Shown: positions 34,056 to 43,022, numbered from the stretch's first letter. The stretch is DNA of 61,074 bases from WLNJ01 sp037131165 (GCA_037131165.1 JBAXRO010000005.1:1-61074), one strand, 5' to 3'. Made by a program: numbers and translations. The notes: a model not told the origin generated them from the sequence alone.

Positions 34056-34927
34056 TGGACCGGCTGCTCTTCGGCGACAACCAGTTCTTCGGCATCAACC
34101 ACATGTCGGAGGAGAAGGCCCGGGCTCAGGCCCTGCGCTTCCAGGACATCGAGGCGATCATCTCGGTCCTCGATTCCGCCTACGAGGAGGGGATCCGGAC
34201 GTTCATGTGCACGACGCATGACCGGATCGCGCTCGTCTGCGAGCACATCCGGGCGAATCCGGATCGCTATGCCGGTTTCGAGTTCCATCCCGGGATGCCA
34301 TACGCGCACAAGTACGCGAACGCCGTGACCGAGGACGGGATGGTCGGGGCGCTGAGGCGCTTCCTGCCCGACGAAGGGCTCCTCAACGCTGCCGTCCGGG
34401 GCGGGTCGTCGGTCGCGAAGAAGGACGTCGAAGGACTGACCACCCTGCTCGTCGACGCCGAGATGAAGATGTTCGAAGGCCTCTCGACTCCGGTGATCTA
34501 CCTGCAGAACATCGTTGCCGACCTGCTCCTCGGCCTCGGCTTCGAGAGCGCCTTCCGGGTTTTCGCGGACCACGTCAGGGAGCGCTACGGAGCGGAGCCC
34601 GGGTTCATCACGATGAACCTGCCGGCGATGCTCGACTCGCTCGACCGGGTCGGGGTCGAGAACCCCGTCGTCTGTTCGAACATCAACAAGATCGGCTTCA
34701 GGATGTGCGGCGGCCTCGAGGCCTACGAGAAGGCCCTGAGGGAGCGTGAATTCCGGGCGGTCGCGATGTCGGTCTTTGCATCCGGGGCGATCGAGCCGCG
34801 CGAGGCGATCGAATGGGTCGCCTCACAGCCGAACATCGAATCGATCGTCTTCGGAGCGTCGAGCCGGGCCAACATCCACAACACGGCTGAGCTGGTGGCC
34901 GAGTTCTGGGGTCCGGTCGGTCGCTGA
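34055..34927 (+). CDS. 290-residue protein, probable TIM barrel (aldo-keto-reductase-like), unknown function
   Basis: The protein starts MDRLLFGDNQFFGINHMSEE and shows barrel-like strand-helix alternation: GIRTFMCTTHDRIALVCEHI, YAGFEFHPGMPYAHKYANAV, GFITMNLPAML, NPVVCSNINKIGFRMCGG. Its ending, IESIVFGASSRANIHNTAEL, resembles the phosphate-binding end of aldo/keto reductases (IVFGASS). It is fused translationally to the oxidoreductase gene (the ATG shares the final A of the preceding TGA), so the pair likely act on the same sugar or cyclitol. I cannot name the reaction. A GTG one codon upstream is an alternative start. Confidence 0.7.
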   Translation: MDRLLFGDNQFFGINHMSEEKARAQALRFQDIEAIISVLDSAYEEGIRTFMCTTHDRIALVCEHIRANPDRYAGFEFHPGMPYAHKYANAVTEDGMVGALRRFLPDEGLLNAAVRGGSSVAKKDVEGLTTLLVDAEMKMFEGLSTPVIYLQNIVADLLLGLGFESAFRVFADHVRERYGAEPGFITMNLPAMLDSLDRVGVENPVVCSNINKIGFRMCGGLEAYEKALREREFRAVAMSVFASGAIEPREAIEWVASQPNIESIVFGASSRANIHNTAELVAEFWGPVGR

Positions 34928-35253
34928 GTCAGGCGCCTGCTGGCGCTGGTCGGTTCGGAGGCGCCGATAAAGAGCACTGACGCCCGCCAGGACGCAGTGG
35001 TTCCGAGCCAACAGCCTCGAAGGTGACCACCATCCGCCCCTTGCCCCGGCTCAGGCAGGGCTTTCGGCCGCTTCAGATACATAACGTCAAGTGCCCGGAA
35101 ACGAGGGACCGCGCGATGCGCTCGATGACAGAGGTGGCAATGCGAATTCCTCAACGGAAGCGACACCCTCAGGCTCGTAGAGGCGGCACGCGGCTCGCAT
35201 GGCAGCGCAGCAACCCGCCCGATAGGGAGCAACCTCCCAGCCGATAGGGAAAG
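34928..35253. other. 326-bp gap without recognisable gene
   Basis: No frame here reads like a protein, and I found no relic of neighbouring genes. Base composition begins to fall from the G+C-rich left part toward the poorer right part. It marks the edge of the less G+C-rich glycan island. Confidence 0.6.
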
Positions 35254-36876
35254 TCAGGTTGCCCTGTGCGGTTCGGAGGTTGCCGCCCAAAGCTCTTGCA
35301 ACGAAGCCGCCATAACTTCATGGGTGAACAATTGAGCAAACTTCCGATACGCGGCACCAGCCATTTGCCGTCGATGAGCCCCGTCCTCAATGAGCGTTCC
35401 GAGCGCCTCAGAGAGCCTTCCGGGGTCACGAGGAGGCACCAAGTAGCCGTCTCTCCCGTGTTCGACGACCTCCGGGACCTCGCCGACCCTCGTGGCGATG
35501 ACAGCGCATTTCGCAGACATGGCTTCCAGCAAAGCTATAGGCAGGCCCTCGATGTGCGAAGGGAGCACATAGATATCAGACTCCTCGAGCATCCGAGCCA
35601 CAGCATCATGGTTAACCCATCCGAGCAGCGTGACCCGATCGCCGAGGCCCAGATCGTCTAGGCGCCGACGAAGTGAATCGCTTTCCCCTTGACCGGCCAC
35701 TGAGAGCGTCCATTGGGACTCAACACGCAATCGCGACAGCGCCTCAAGGAGGTCGTCGAGCCCCTTGATGGCGATCTCCCGCCCGACAAACGCGATCCGC
35801 ACCGGTGAGGATGCGCCCCCCTCCTTCTCGCTCTCGGCGAGGTTCACCCTTGAATCGCCATGCGAACTAGGGCTAACGCCGTTGCGGATGACTGTCACGC
35901 GTTCCCGCGGCAGTCCTGCACCGGTGAGCATGTACTCCTGGGTACGCGACCCGAGCACTACTACCGAAGCTGCACCCCGAAGGAACCAATCGACCGCACG
36001 CCTCGCGACCTTAGGGAGCTCCTCATGAAACTGAGCAAAGCGCCCGCCGTGGATATGGGCTACGTAGGGAATACCTCGCGACCGGGCAACCATCGCGAGC
36101 AATCCCTTCCTCACCACACTGCCGCGGAACGCTACGTTCAGGTGAATGACGTCGATTTCGCTGCGCCTCATCGTGGCGATCTTCAAGCACGCCGCCCCAA
36201 GTCGAACCAGCTGCTCGGCAAGGGTATCGCCATACGTATCGACCTCCGTAATGCTCACCCCTAGGGGTGGTGACTTGAGAAGCTCACGGGTGAAGGACTC
36301 CATTCCCCCTGGACGTTGAGACCCCGGCCCACATATGAGGACCCGAGTTTCGCCATCCGGTGGCTCCGCCGCGTCGCGGCGACTCCACCTTTGCGGGTCT
36401 GCCTCGGTTTCAACCGCCTCGCGTAGCGCGAGCGCCAGCTCACTGAAGCCTTCCCCCAGGGCGCTCTGGTCGCGCCGGCCTGCTTGCGTCACGACTTCTC
36501 CCAGCGATGTCTCGAAATCGAAGTTCACGACAAGGCCGCTGCTGTCCATACGCTGGGCAATCTGGATCTGATGATCGTCAACTGCCTCATTCAGCTGGGC
36601 TGAACGAGCCATGACGATTGGAAGATGCCCTAGCGAAAGGGCGGAGATCACGGATCCCACACCTGCGTGACATATGACCAAGCGTGCTCGGCGCATCAGC
36701 TGCTCCGCCTCATCATGCGAAAGGAACTCGTGCCACGTGACCCGCTCACCAAGGCGACTGGGGACACGACTCGTCCCGGCTTGAATCACCAAGTCCTCAT
36801 CGCCAGGGAGCGATAGGACGGCCTCCACTGCCCGATCAAAGGGGTGTTTGTCAGTCCCGAGCGTGACGAAGATCAT
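35254..36876 (-). CDS. fusion of an Alg13-like subunit with a family 4 glycosyltransferase
   Basis: The 540-residue protein has two parts. Residues 1 to about 150 match the Alg13/PssE catalytic subunit (MIFVTLGTDKHPFDRAVEAV, then LVICHAGVGSVISAL). Residues about 180-540 are a complete GT-B GT4 enzyme (RVLICGPGSQRPGGMESFTR, VRIAFVGREIAIKGLDDLLE, YVLPSHIEGLPIALLEAMSA). The upstream gene encodes the Alg14/PssD membrane anchor and overlaps by 26 nt, so the anchor would recruit both activities to the membrane. Two sequential sugar transfers from one polypeptide are therefore likely. Codon use is less G+C-biased than in the left half of the window. Confidence 0.87.
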   Translation of the reverse strand: MIFVTLGTDKHPFDRAVEAVLSLPGDEDLVIQAGTSRVPSRLGERVTWHEFLSHDEAEQLMRRARLVICHAGVGSVISALSLGHLPIVMARSAQLNEAVDDHQIQIAQRMDSSGLVVNFDFETSLGEVVTQAGRRDQSALGEGFSELALALREAVETEADPQRWSRRDAAEPPDGETRVLICGPGSQRPGGMESFTRELLKSPPLGVSITEVDTYGDTLAEQLVRLGAACLKIATMRRSEIDVIHLNVAFRGSVVRKGLLAMVARSRGIPYVAHIHGGRFAQFHEELPKVARRAVDWFLRGAASVVVLGSRTQEYMLTGAGLPRERVTVIRNGVSPSSHGDSRVNLAESEKEGGASSPVRIAFVGREIAIKGLDDLLEALSRLRVESQWTLSVAGQGESDSLRRRLDDLGLGDRVTLLGWVNHDAVARMLEESDIYVLPSHIEGLPIALLEAMSAKCAVIATRVGEVPEVVEHGRDGYLVPPRDPGRLSEALGTLIEDGAHRRQMAGAAYRKFAQLFTHEVMAASLQELWAATSEPHRAT

Positions 36877-37399
36877 ATGCTGAGCCTTGATACCGGGCGC
36901 GTGGGAAATATTGGAGCATCTCGGGCCATTGCACGAAGAATCGGTTCACGAGAGGGTAGACCAGTCGACCAGTCAGGGATGGACTGCTGATTCGTGACAT
37001 GGACTCGACGTAATACATCGGGATTCCCCTTAACCGTGAGACAACCGCGAAGGGAACAGCGACTCCTGATCCCGTCGAAATAACTGCTGGTGGTCGTTCG
37101 TTGGAGATAGTTCTCCAAGCCAGTAAGAGATTCCTAAATAGGTTAATCAGGCTCCGGCTCGTCGGATGGTGTGCCCAAGTGACGTGCTCGTCGGCCAGCA
37201 ACCCCAGAGCGTTCCCCTTCTCAAAAGTGACCCATCGACGCTCGTCCAAACTCCAAGGTTCCGCCAACTTGACGGCTTGAAGCAGATGCCCTCCGGTGCT
37301 CGCGACAAAAAGGGTGCGGCCGGGTACCCGACGAGAGGAGAGAGCTGCTTTTACCCAGAGCACAGGGCAATGGTACCAGCGGGCTACAGCGGTGCGCAT
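36851..37399 (-). CDS. Alg14-like (PssD) glycosyltransferase anchor subunit
   Basis: The 182-residue protein matches the Alg14/PssD family: RTLFVASTGGHLLQAVKLAE, SRSLINLFRNLLLAWRTISN, PPAVISTGSGVAVPFAVVSR and YYVESMSRISSPSLTGRLVYP. The family recruits Alg13-type catalytic subunits to the membrane for addition of GlcNAc or glucuronate to lipid-linked sugars. Homologous sequence starts only near residue 28, so the first 27 codons are doubtful. The annotated ATG at 37399 lies in an ileS relic, and a GTG at 37363 is a good alternative. The 3' end overlaps the Alg13-GT4 gene. Confidence 0.87.
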   Translation of the reverse strand: MRTAVARWYHCPVLWVKAALSSRRVPGRTLFVASTGGHLLQAVKLAEPWSLDERRWVTFEKGNALGLLADEHVTWAHHPTSRSLINLFRNLLLAWRTISNERPPAVISTGSGVAVPFAVVSRLRGIPMYYVESMSRISSPSLTGRLVYPLVNRFFVQWPEMLQYFPRARYQGSAYDLRHARD

Positions 37400-37640
37400 C
37401 GGTAGTTCGACGTGCGGCAGTCAACGGATGCGGGTGCTCCCCGGAGTTCCTGAGTTCTGCTCAACGGCCGATCTGGTCAGCTACCGGGACTCCTGCGGAT
37501 CCACGTGTCGCCTCGAGCGCGGGAGCGACTGCGTGCGAGCCTTCCAGCTTGAACTGGGAGTCATAGCGCAGGTTCGCCGCGCCGGCGAGGCGCTCTGATT
37601 CGAACGGGTGCATACAGCGGCGGTGTTCGCGCAAGGGGAC
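37390..37640 (-). pseudogene. relic of the 3' part of ileS
   Basis: Read on the minus strand, one frame gives VPLREHR, then SERLAGAANLRYDSQF, EGSHAVAPALEAT and RGSAGVPVADQI. The intact IleS C-terminal region has VAGREHR, DDLAVAM, QLEREGSHAVALELE and RKNAGYSIDQRI in the same order and orientation. About 20 residues are deleted between HAVA and the DQI block, and an early stop (37461-37463) follows. A weaker match (TTDAHR against AEAHR) continues to about 37390. So it is a decayed, tail-only copy of ileS, 2.1 kb beyond the end of the intact gene. The left boundary is uncertain. Confidence 0.72.
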
Positions 37641-37778
37641 TCGCCTCCGCAATCTTCGGCTCCGGCGCCTTTCAACGGCGTAGGACGATTGAGTGGATCG
37701 TCGCGCAGGCGCGCGTGCTGCTGACCACGTTAGAACCATGCAGCCTCGCTACCATACGAGTACCAGTCAGTCTAACCA

Positions 37779-39032
37779 ATGGGATTCTCCCGTCAGCGGC
37801 CATGCACCCTGTCGATAGCCCAATCGCGCCGCCAAACCACCGACTCCAGAATGAAGATCACGGATCCACGTACAGCGACGACCTCCCTTGATCGCGGGGG
37901 TCACTCATCGCCAAGGATTCTTTTTCTATGTTCGCAACTCGGAGTCGGGGGGGTCGAGCGGCTGTGGGCATCATTGCTTCCCTCGCTGGAAGATGAGGGT
38001 GCCACCGTCACTCTGGTCGCACTCAACAAGACCGGAGCAACGTATGACCTGCTTCAACAACATGGGATTGCGACGCACTTCATCGATGCGCCAGATGGTC
38101 CCCTTGCGCTCAGCCAGGTCCCCAAGATCTTGCGGCTCGTACGCGCTCAGCGCCCTACGGTAATCATGACCTTCGGACCCAGCACGTTTGCCATCGGCGC
38201 CATTGTCGGACGACTGACGCGAGTTCCGAGTGTGATCAATTGGCACCAGGGAGTAGGCCTCAGGTTAAGGCCCACCAGTCGGTTAGCCACAAAGCTTGCA
38301 GCTCGCTTGGGGTCGCGCGTCATCGCAGTCAGCGACGCCAACAGGCCCGACCTGATGAAACTGGGTTTCATGAGCGGAAAGATCGTCGTCATCCCCAATG
38401 GCGTCGTTGATCCCCCGGTTCGTAAGGCTAGGGCTGATCGCCCAAGCGTCAGGCCAACTCAGGGAAAAGGTACCCTGGTCTTGGCGGTTGCTCGGCTGTC
38501 TCCTGAGAAGCGACTTGAACGGTTCATCGAGGCCCTAGCGATCGCCAGTGATCGCGACCCGTCGGTTCGGGGTGAAATTGTGGGGTCTGGCCCGCTCGAA
38601 AGTGAGCTCAGGACACTGATCACGATGACCAAAGCGCCCGTCGCCCTCATCGGATTCCACCCGGAGCCAACCGAGCTCATGATTAAAGCGGACATAGTGT
38701 GCTTGACCAGCGACTATGAGACCGCTCCGCTCGCTCTCATGGAAGCCGCTGCATGTGGCATACCTACCGTGTCGACCAACGTAGGTGGAGTCAGCGAGAT
38801 CGTTGAACACGGCACGACAGGCCTCCTCGCCAAGGAGCTCACTTCCGAGGCCGTGGCGAATGCAATCGTCGAGTTGGCGTCAGACCCTGATTCTCGTCGG
38901 GAGATGGGCGCCGCAGCCCGCGATCGATGGTCCCGACTGTTCTCGCTTGAACGAACGCGAGACGCCTACCTCTACTGGCTGGGGTCCTCCAGTGCTGAAG
39001 CTGCTGCCTGGAGGGGCCTTTACGCAGGTTAG
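37779..39032 (+). CDS. family 4 glycosyltransferase
   Basis: The GT-B enzyme opens with PRILFLCSQLGVGGVERLWA (the GGVER phosphate loop). It has SVINWHQGVGLR, VIPNGVVDPPVRKA at the domain junction, VLAVARLSPEKRLERFIEAL and the donor-site block SDYETAPLALMEAAACGIPT. The 417-codon frame starts at 37779; the ATG at 37851 (393 residues) is a plausible internal start, because the family sequence begins about 20 residues after it and no ribosome binding site favours either. It is oriented opposite to ileS and lies between intact ileS and the ileS relic, so it looks like inserted cargo. Base composition is visibly less G+C-rich than in the left half of the window. Confidence 0.87.
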   Translation: MGFSRQRPCTLSIAQSRRQTTDSRMKITDPRTATTSLDRGGHSSPRILFLCSQLGVGGVERLWASLLPSLEDEGATVTLVALNKTGATYDLLQQHGIATHFIDAPDGPLALSQVPKILRLVRAQRPTVIMTFGPSTFAIGAIVGRLTRVPSVINWHQGVGLRLRPTSRLATKLAARLGSRVIAVSDANRPDLMKLGFMSGKIVVIPNGVVDPPVRKARADRPSVRPTQGKGTLVLAVARLSPEKRLERFIEALAIASDRDPSVRGEIVGSGPLESELRTLITMTKAPVALIGFHPEPTELMIKADIVCLTSDYETAPLALMEAAACGIPTVSTNVGGVSEIVEHGTTGLLAKELTSEAVANAIVELASDPDSRREMGAAARDRWSRLFSLERTRDAYLYWLGSSSAEAAAWRGLYAG

Positions 39033-39719
39033 TGGCTGGATCACGCCTCCGCAATCAGATGTGCACCCTCAGCCACGGTGAGGTCCCATCACCCGAAAGA
39101 CAGTCTCCCCAACCTGAGCCGTTCACGGAGGGATCTGGCAATGCCCCAAGCGCCACCGTCCAGACCGTGGCGAGATTCCCGGGGATCCTTTACCAGTCAT
39201 AAATGCCCTTCGGGGTACGCCTCGCGTTGAGAGCCAAGCCGAGGCGGAGGCCCTTGTTTTCGATCATACCGGTAGACACCCTGGCGATCCTGCGACGCCG
39301 CCGAGAGTGCTGTTCGACCCAGCCTTGATCCGCATCCGCCATGTTTCCGAAGCGCGTCGTCGCTACTACGCAATGCCAAGGCATCGCCTAGGGAATCGTC
39401 TCCGGTAATCCCTCAACTCACGCGGGGAGCACGAACACAATCGCCTCTGCAAACCAAGCCTCCATGGCGGCCGACCTACTCAGTCCTTCCTCCTACAACA
39501 AGCAACTCAATCAGTTGCTCCTATCTTGGCAGTTCCTCCTCGCATATAGTCACCAGCGAGGAGTCGTCGGAGCCTGAAGTGTCACTCTCCCGCAGTCCAA
39601 ATGCAGGAGGCGGCTGGGTGCCCAAGATCTTGGAGATGATTTAATTACACGCTAACACTAAGTCCTGAACCGCGGGGCCTTGTCGATTCGCTCTCCGTGA
39701 CCCCGATCGCTTTGGCTAA
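39033..39719. other. 687-bp AT-richer gap, possible broken gene on the minus strand
   Basis: A 64-codon minus-strand frame (39190-39384) reads GWVEQHSRRRRRIARVSTGM and GLRLGLALNARRTPKGIYDW, then stops. Shifting frame just after the stop continues with DPRESRHGLDGGAW and RSLRERLRLG, which looks like the C-terminal part of a protein. It may be a frameshifted relic of a gene I cannot name. A 7-bp hairpin (AGCAACT-CAATC-AGTTGCT, 39501-39519) lies nearer to ileS. No other feature is seen. Confidence 0.4.
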
Positions 39720-42700
39720 TCAGGTCGGGGACTGGTTAGGGGTACTCACTTCCAGGTCAAGTCTGTGGCCATCGACCGTGGTGGACGAAGACCATTCCAA
39801 GCTCGCCTCCGGAAGACTGAGGTCCGTCGCCAATACCTCAGCTGCAATCCATGCACGGTGAGCCTCGGCGGCGCGGCAGACCGGCTCGTCCCCTCCGATT
39901 GCGAGAGAAATCCGTTGGTCAATTGAGTAACCCGCGTTCTTTCGGACGGCCTGCACGGCATGGACGATCTCACGCGCAAGCCCCTCGAGTTCGAGCTCCT
40001 CGTCGATCTCGAGCTCGAGGGCTACGGCATGCGAGCCCTCCCGCTCCAGCTGGTAGCCGTCGAGCGGCTTCATCGCCACGGCGAGATCATCGGCCTCGAG
40101 GCGATGCTCGCGACCGGCAACGTTCACGTGAACCGGCTGGCCGGACCGGAGCGCCTCGGCCACGTGACCGGGGTCGAGGGCCTCGACGGCCTTGGCGGCG
40201 AGCGGCATGTCCTTGCCGAAGCGGGGACCCATCGCCCGGTAGTTGGGCTTGACCTCGAGCCGCCCGAGGTCGTCGGCCGCGTCGGTGAATCGAAGATCCT
40301 TGACGTTCAGCTCTTCGCGAACGATGTCGGCGAGGCCCTCGATCGCAGCGCGCTCCTCCTCGGTCGCCACGACGGCCGCCGCCCTGAGAGGCTGGCGGAC
40401 TTTGATCTTCGCCTGGCCGCGGGCGGCGAGGCCGAGCCTGACCGCCTCGCGGGCAGCAGCCATCGCGGTCTCGAGCCCCTGATCGCGCTCGCCTGCCTCG
40501 GGCCAGTCACACAGGTGAACCGAGGACTGTCCCTTGGGGTCGAGGGTCGTGTGGATGTGATCGGCCATGAACGGGCAGAACGGGGCAAGCAGCCTCGCGG
40601 TGGTCAGCAGGACGTGGCGCAACACGGCGAAGGCGGACTCGTCGCCGTCCCAGAAGCGGCGCCGCGAACGCCTCACGTACCAGTTGGAGAGATCTTCGAC
40701 GAGATCCTGGATCTCGCGTCCGGCAGCCGTCGCGTCGAACGACTCGAGCCGCTCCCCCACCTCGGTCACCGTCGCCGAGAGGCGCGAGAGGATCCAGCGG
40801 TCGAGGTCATTGGCCGGCTCGACCGGACCCTCGTCCAGCTCAACGCCGGCTGCGTTCGCGTAGAGAACGAAGAAGCCGAGGACGTTCCAGAGCGGAAGCA
40901 GGAGCCGCCTCGTCGATTCGTCGACGGCGTCGGTCGAGAACCGGTAGCCGTCCCACGGCTGCTTGCTCGTCAGGAAGTACCAGCGCAGCGCATCCGCTCC
41001 CTGGGCATCGAGGATCGACCAAGGCTCGACGACGTTGCCCTTCGACTTGCTCATCTTCTGGCCGTCGGCGTCGAGGATCAGGCCGAGGCAGACGACGCTC
41101 TTGAATGAGGCCTTGTCGAACAGCAGGGTCGAGACGGCGAGGAGCGAGTAGAACCAGCCTCGGGTCTGGTCGAGTGCCTCACAGATGAAGTCGGCAGGGA
41201 AGCGCTGCTCGAAGTGCTCGGCGTTCTCGAGTGGGGCGTGGTGCTGGGCGAAGGGCATCGCACCGGAGTCGAACCAGACGTCGATCACCTCGGGGACGCG
41301 CTGCATCCGTTCGCCGCACTCGGCACAGGGGAAGCCGACCTCGTCCACATAGGGGCGGTGGGGATCCTCGAGCTTGACTCCCGAGAGCTCCTCGAGCTCG
41401 TCGAACGAACCGATGACCTGGATGTGATCGCGTTCGCATCGCCAGACGGGAAGGGGAGTGCCCCAGTAGCGCTCGCGCGAGAGCGCCCAGTCGACGTTGT
41501 TCTCGAGCCACTTCCCGAAGCGCCCGTCGCGGACGTGCTCGGGATGCCAGTCGATCGAGGCGTTCTCCTCGAGCATCCGGTCGCGGATCTTCGAGGTCGC
41601 GATGTACCACGAGGGCTTCGCGTAGTAGAGCAGCGGGGTCGAGCAGCGCCAACAGTGCGGGTAGGAGTGCTCGTACGGTTCGGAGCGCAGCAGGCGCCCG
41701 CGGCCTTCGAGGTCGGCAACGAGATCCGATTCGCACTCCTTCACCGAACGACCCTCGTAGCGGCTGATCCTCGAGTCGTAGGTGCCGTCGGGCTTGACCG
41801 GGTTGATGGCGGCAAGGCCGGCGGCCTCGCCGAGCCTGAAGTCGTCCTCGCCGAATGCGATCGCCGTGTGGACGAGGCCGGTGCCGTCCTCGGCGGTGAC
41901 GAATCCTGCTGCCAGCACAGTGTGGCCCGAGGGCCCGTAGTCGACCGCGGGGATGAAGTCGAAGGGTGGCTCGTAGGCCGCGCCGACCATTTCCGCCCCG
42001 GGGAAGGTCATGATCGAATCGACTCCCTCGCCCAGGACCTTCTCGGCCAGCGCCTCGGCAACCACGACCACGCCGTCGCCGAACCGCACCCGGGCGTAGG
42101 TCAGCTCCGGATCGACCGCGACAGCGGCGTTGGAGACGAGCGTCCAAGGAGTGGTCGTCCAGACGACCAGCTCGTCGCCGGCCTCGAGCGGGCCGTGCGG
42201 AGCAACCACCGGGAGCCGCACGAACGCAGCTGTGTCGGTCACGTCGCGATAGGCACCGGGCTGGCCCAGCTCGTGAGACGAAAGGGCCGTGCCGCAACGG
42301 GGGCAGTAGGGAACGACCTTGTGGCCTTCGTACAGCAGCCCCTTGGCGGAGATCGCCTTGATCGCCCACCAGAGCGACTCCACGTAGGAGCTGTCGAGGG
42401 TGCGGTATGCGTCGTCGAGGTCGATCCAGAACCCGATCCGCTCCGTCAGTCGGTTCCACTCCTCGACGTGCTTGAAAACCGACTCGCGACAGCGCTGGTT
42501 GAACTCGGCGATCCCGAACTCCTCGATGTCGTCCTTGCTCGTGAATCCGAGTTCGGCCTCGATCGCCAACTCGACCGGGAGTCCGTGACAGTCCCATCCG
42601 CCCTTGCGCTCCACCCTGCGGCCCCGCATCGTCTGGAACCGTGGGAACACGTCCTTGAAGACCCGGGCGAGAACGTGATGGGTGCCGGGCATTCCGTTGG

Positions 42701-42860
42701 CCGTCGGAGGGCCTTCGTAAAAGACCCACGGCTCACCGTCGGCCCGCTGCTCGAGACTCCGCTCGAAGACCGAGAGGTTCCGCCAGCGCTCTAGCACCGA
42801 CTGTTCGAGCGAGGCCTGGTCGAGCTTCGGGTCCTGGGGTTCGTAGGGAGGTGCCGACAC
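39720..42860 (-). CDS. ileS: isoleucyl-tRNA synthetase, long eukaryote-like type
   Basis: The 1046-residue class I synthetase has the HIGH-equivalent PGTHHVLARVFKD (residues 59-70), a CP1 editing domain, the zinc-like VPYCPRCGTALSSHELGQPG, KMSKSKGNVVEPW near residue 600 and an anticodon-binding domain. It charges tRNA-Ile in the cytosol. The GMPGTHH form and the length match the actinobacterial/eukaryote-like clade that is often insensitive to mupirocin. The start is the GTG at 42860, 9 nt after a -10-like TAGACT. No T-box leader is seen in the 162-bp gap to the divergent fumC. A decayed copy of its 3' part lies at about 37390-37640. Confidence 0.96.
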   Translation of the reverse strand: MSAPPYEPQDPKLDQASLEQSVLERWRNLSVFERSLEQRADGEPWVFYEGPPTANGMPGTHHVLARVFKDVFPRFQTMRGRRVERKGGWDCHGLPVELAIEAELGFTSKDDIEEFGIAEFNQRCRESVFKHVEEWNRLTERIGFWIDLDDAYRTLDSSYVESLWWAIKAISAKGLLYEGHKVVPYCPRCGTALSSHELGQPGAYRDVTDTAAFVRLPVVAPHGPLEAGDELVVWTTTPWTLVSNAAVAVDPELTYARVRFGDGVVVVAEALAEKVLGEGVDSIMTFPGAEMVGAAYEPPFDFIPAVDYGPSGHTVLAAGFVTAEDGTGLVHTAIAFGEDDFRLGEAAGLAAINPVKPDGTYDSRISRYEGRSVKECESDLVADLEGRGRLLRSEPYEHSYPHCWRCSTPLLYYAKPSWYIATSKIRDRMLEENASIDWHPEHVRDGRFGKWLENNVDWALSRERYWGTPLPVWRCERDHIQVIGSFDELEELSGVKLEDPHRPYVDEVGFPCAECGERMQRVPEVIDVWFDSGAMPFAQHHAPLENAEHFEQRFPADFICEALDQTRGWFYSLLAVSTLLFDKASFKSVVCLGLILDADGQKMSKSKGNVVEPWSILDAQGADALRWYFLTSKQPWDGYRFSTDAVDESTRRLLLPLWNVLGFFVLYANAAGVELDEGPVEPANDLDRWILSRLSATVTEVGERLESFDATAAGREIQDLVEDLSNWYVRRSRRRFWDGDESAFAVLRHVLLTTARLLAPFCPFMADHIHTTLDPKGQSSVHLCDWPEAGERDQGLETAMAAAREAVRLGLAARGQAKIKVRQPLRAAAVVATEEERAAIEGLADIVREELNVKDLRFTDAADDLGRLEVKPNYRAMGPRFGKDMPLAAKAVEALDPGHVAEALRSGQPVHVNVAGREHRLEADDLAVAMKPLDGYQLEREGSHAVALELEIDEELELEGLAREIVHAVQAVRKNAGYSIDQRISLAIGGDEPVCRAAEAHRAWIAAEVLATDLSLPEASLEWSSSTTVDGHRLDLEVSTPNQSPT

Positions 42861-42869
42861 TGGGGGATG

Positions 42870-42875
42870 AGTCTA
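42870..42875 (-). promoter_or_regulatory. -10-like hexamer TAGACT, 9 nt before the ileS start
   Basis: On the minus strand TAGACT is followed by CATCCCCCA and the GTG of ileS, with no ribosome binding site. Confidence 0.45.
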
Positions 42876-43022
42876 GATTGCGACCGGCTCGCGGTGCTCG
42901 CCCCCGCACGCTTTTCCCCTGAGGGGAGGTGGACGGCCCGGCCGGCCGGTCGCCGCAATGCCGACGGCGATAGCTTTCGCAGGGCGCACTGACAACCCGC
43001 CCGACCACAGGAGCATCTGAAA

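Noticed and set aside
34928..35253. Tail relic of the 290-residue gene in the following gap, by analogy with ileS, fumC and ychF
   Set aside because: Comparison of the last 100 bases of that gene with the gap on both strands gave no aligned text.
42861..43022. T-box riboswitch upstream of ileS
   Set aside because: Actinobacterial ileS genes sometimes have a T-box, so the leader was read on the minus strand. No T-box core sequence or antiterminator pairing was found, and a -10-like box stands 9 nt before the start.
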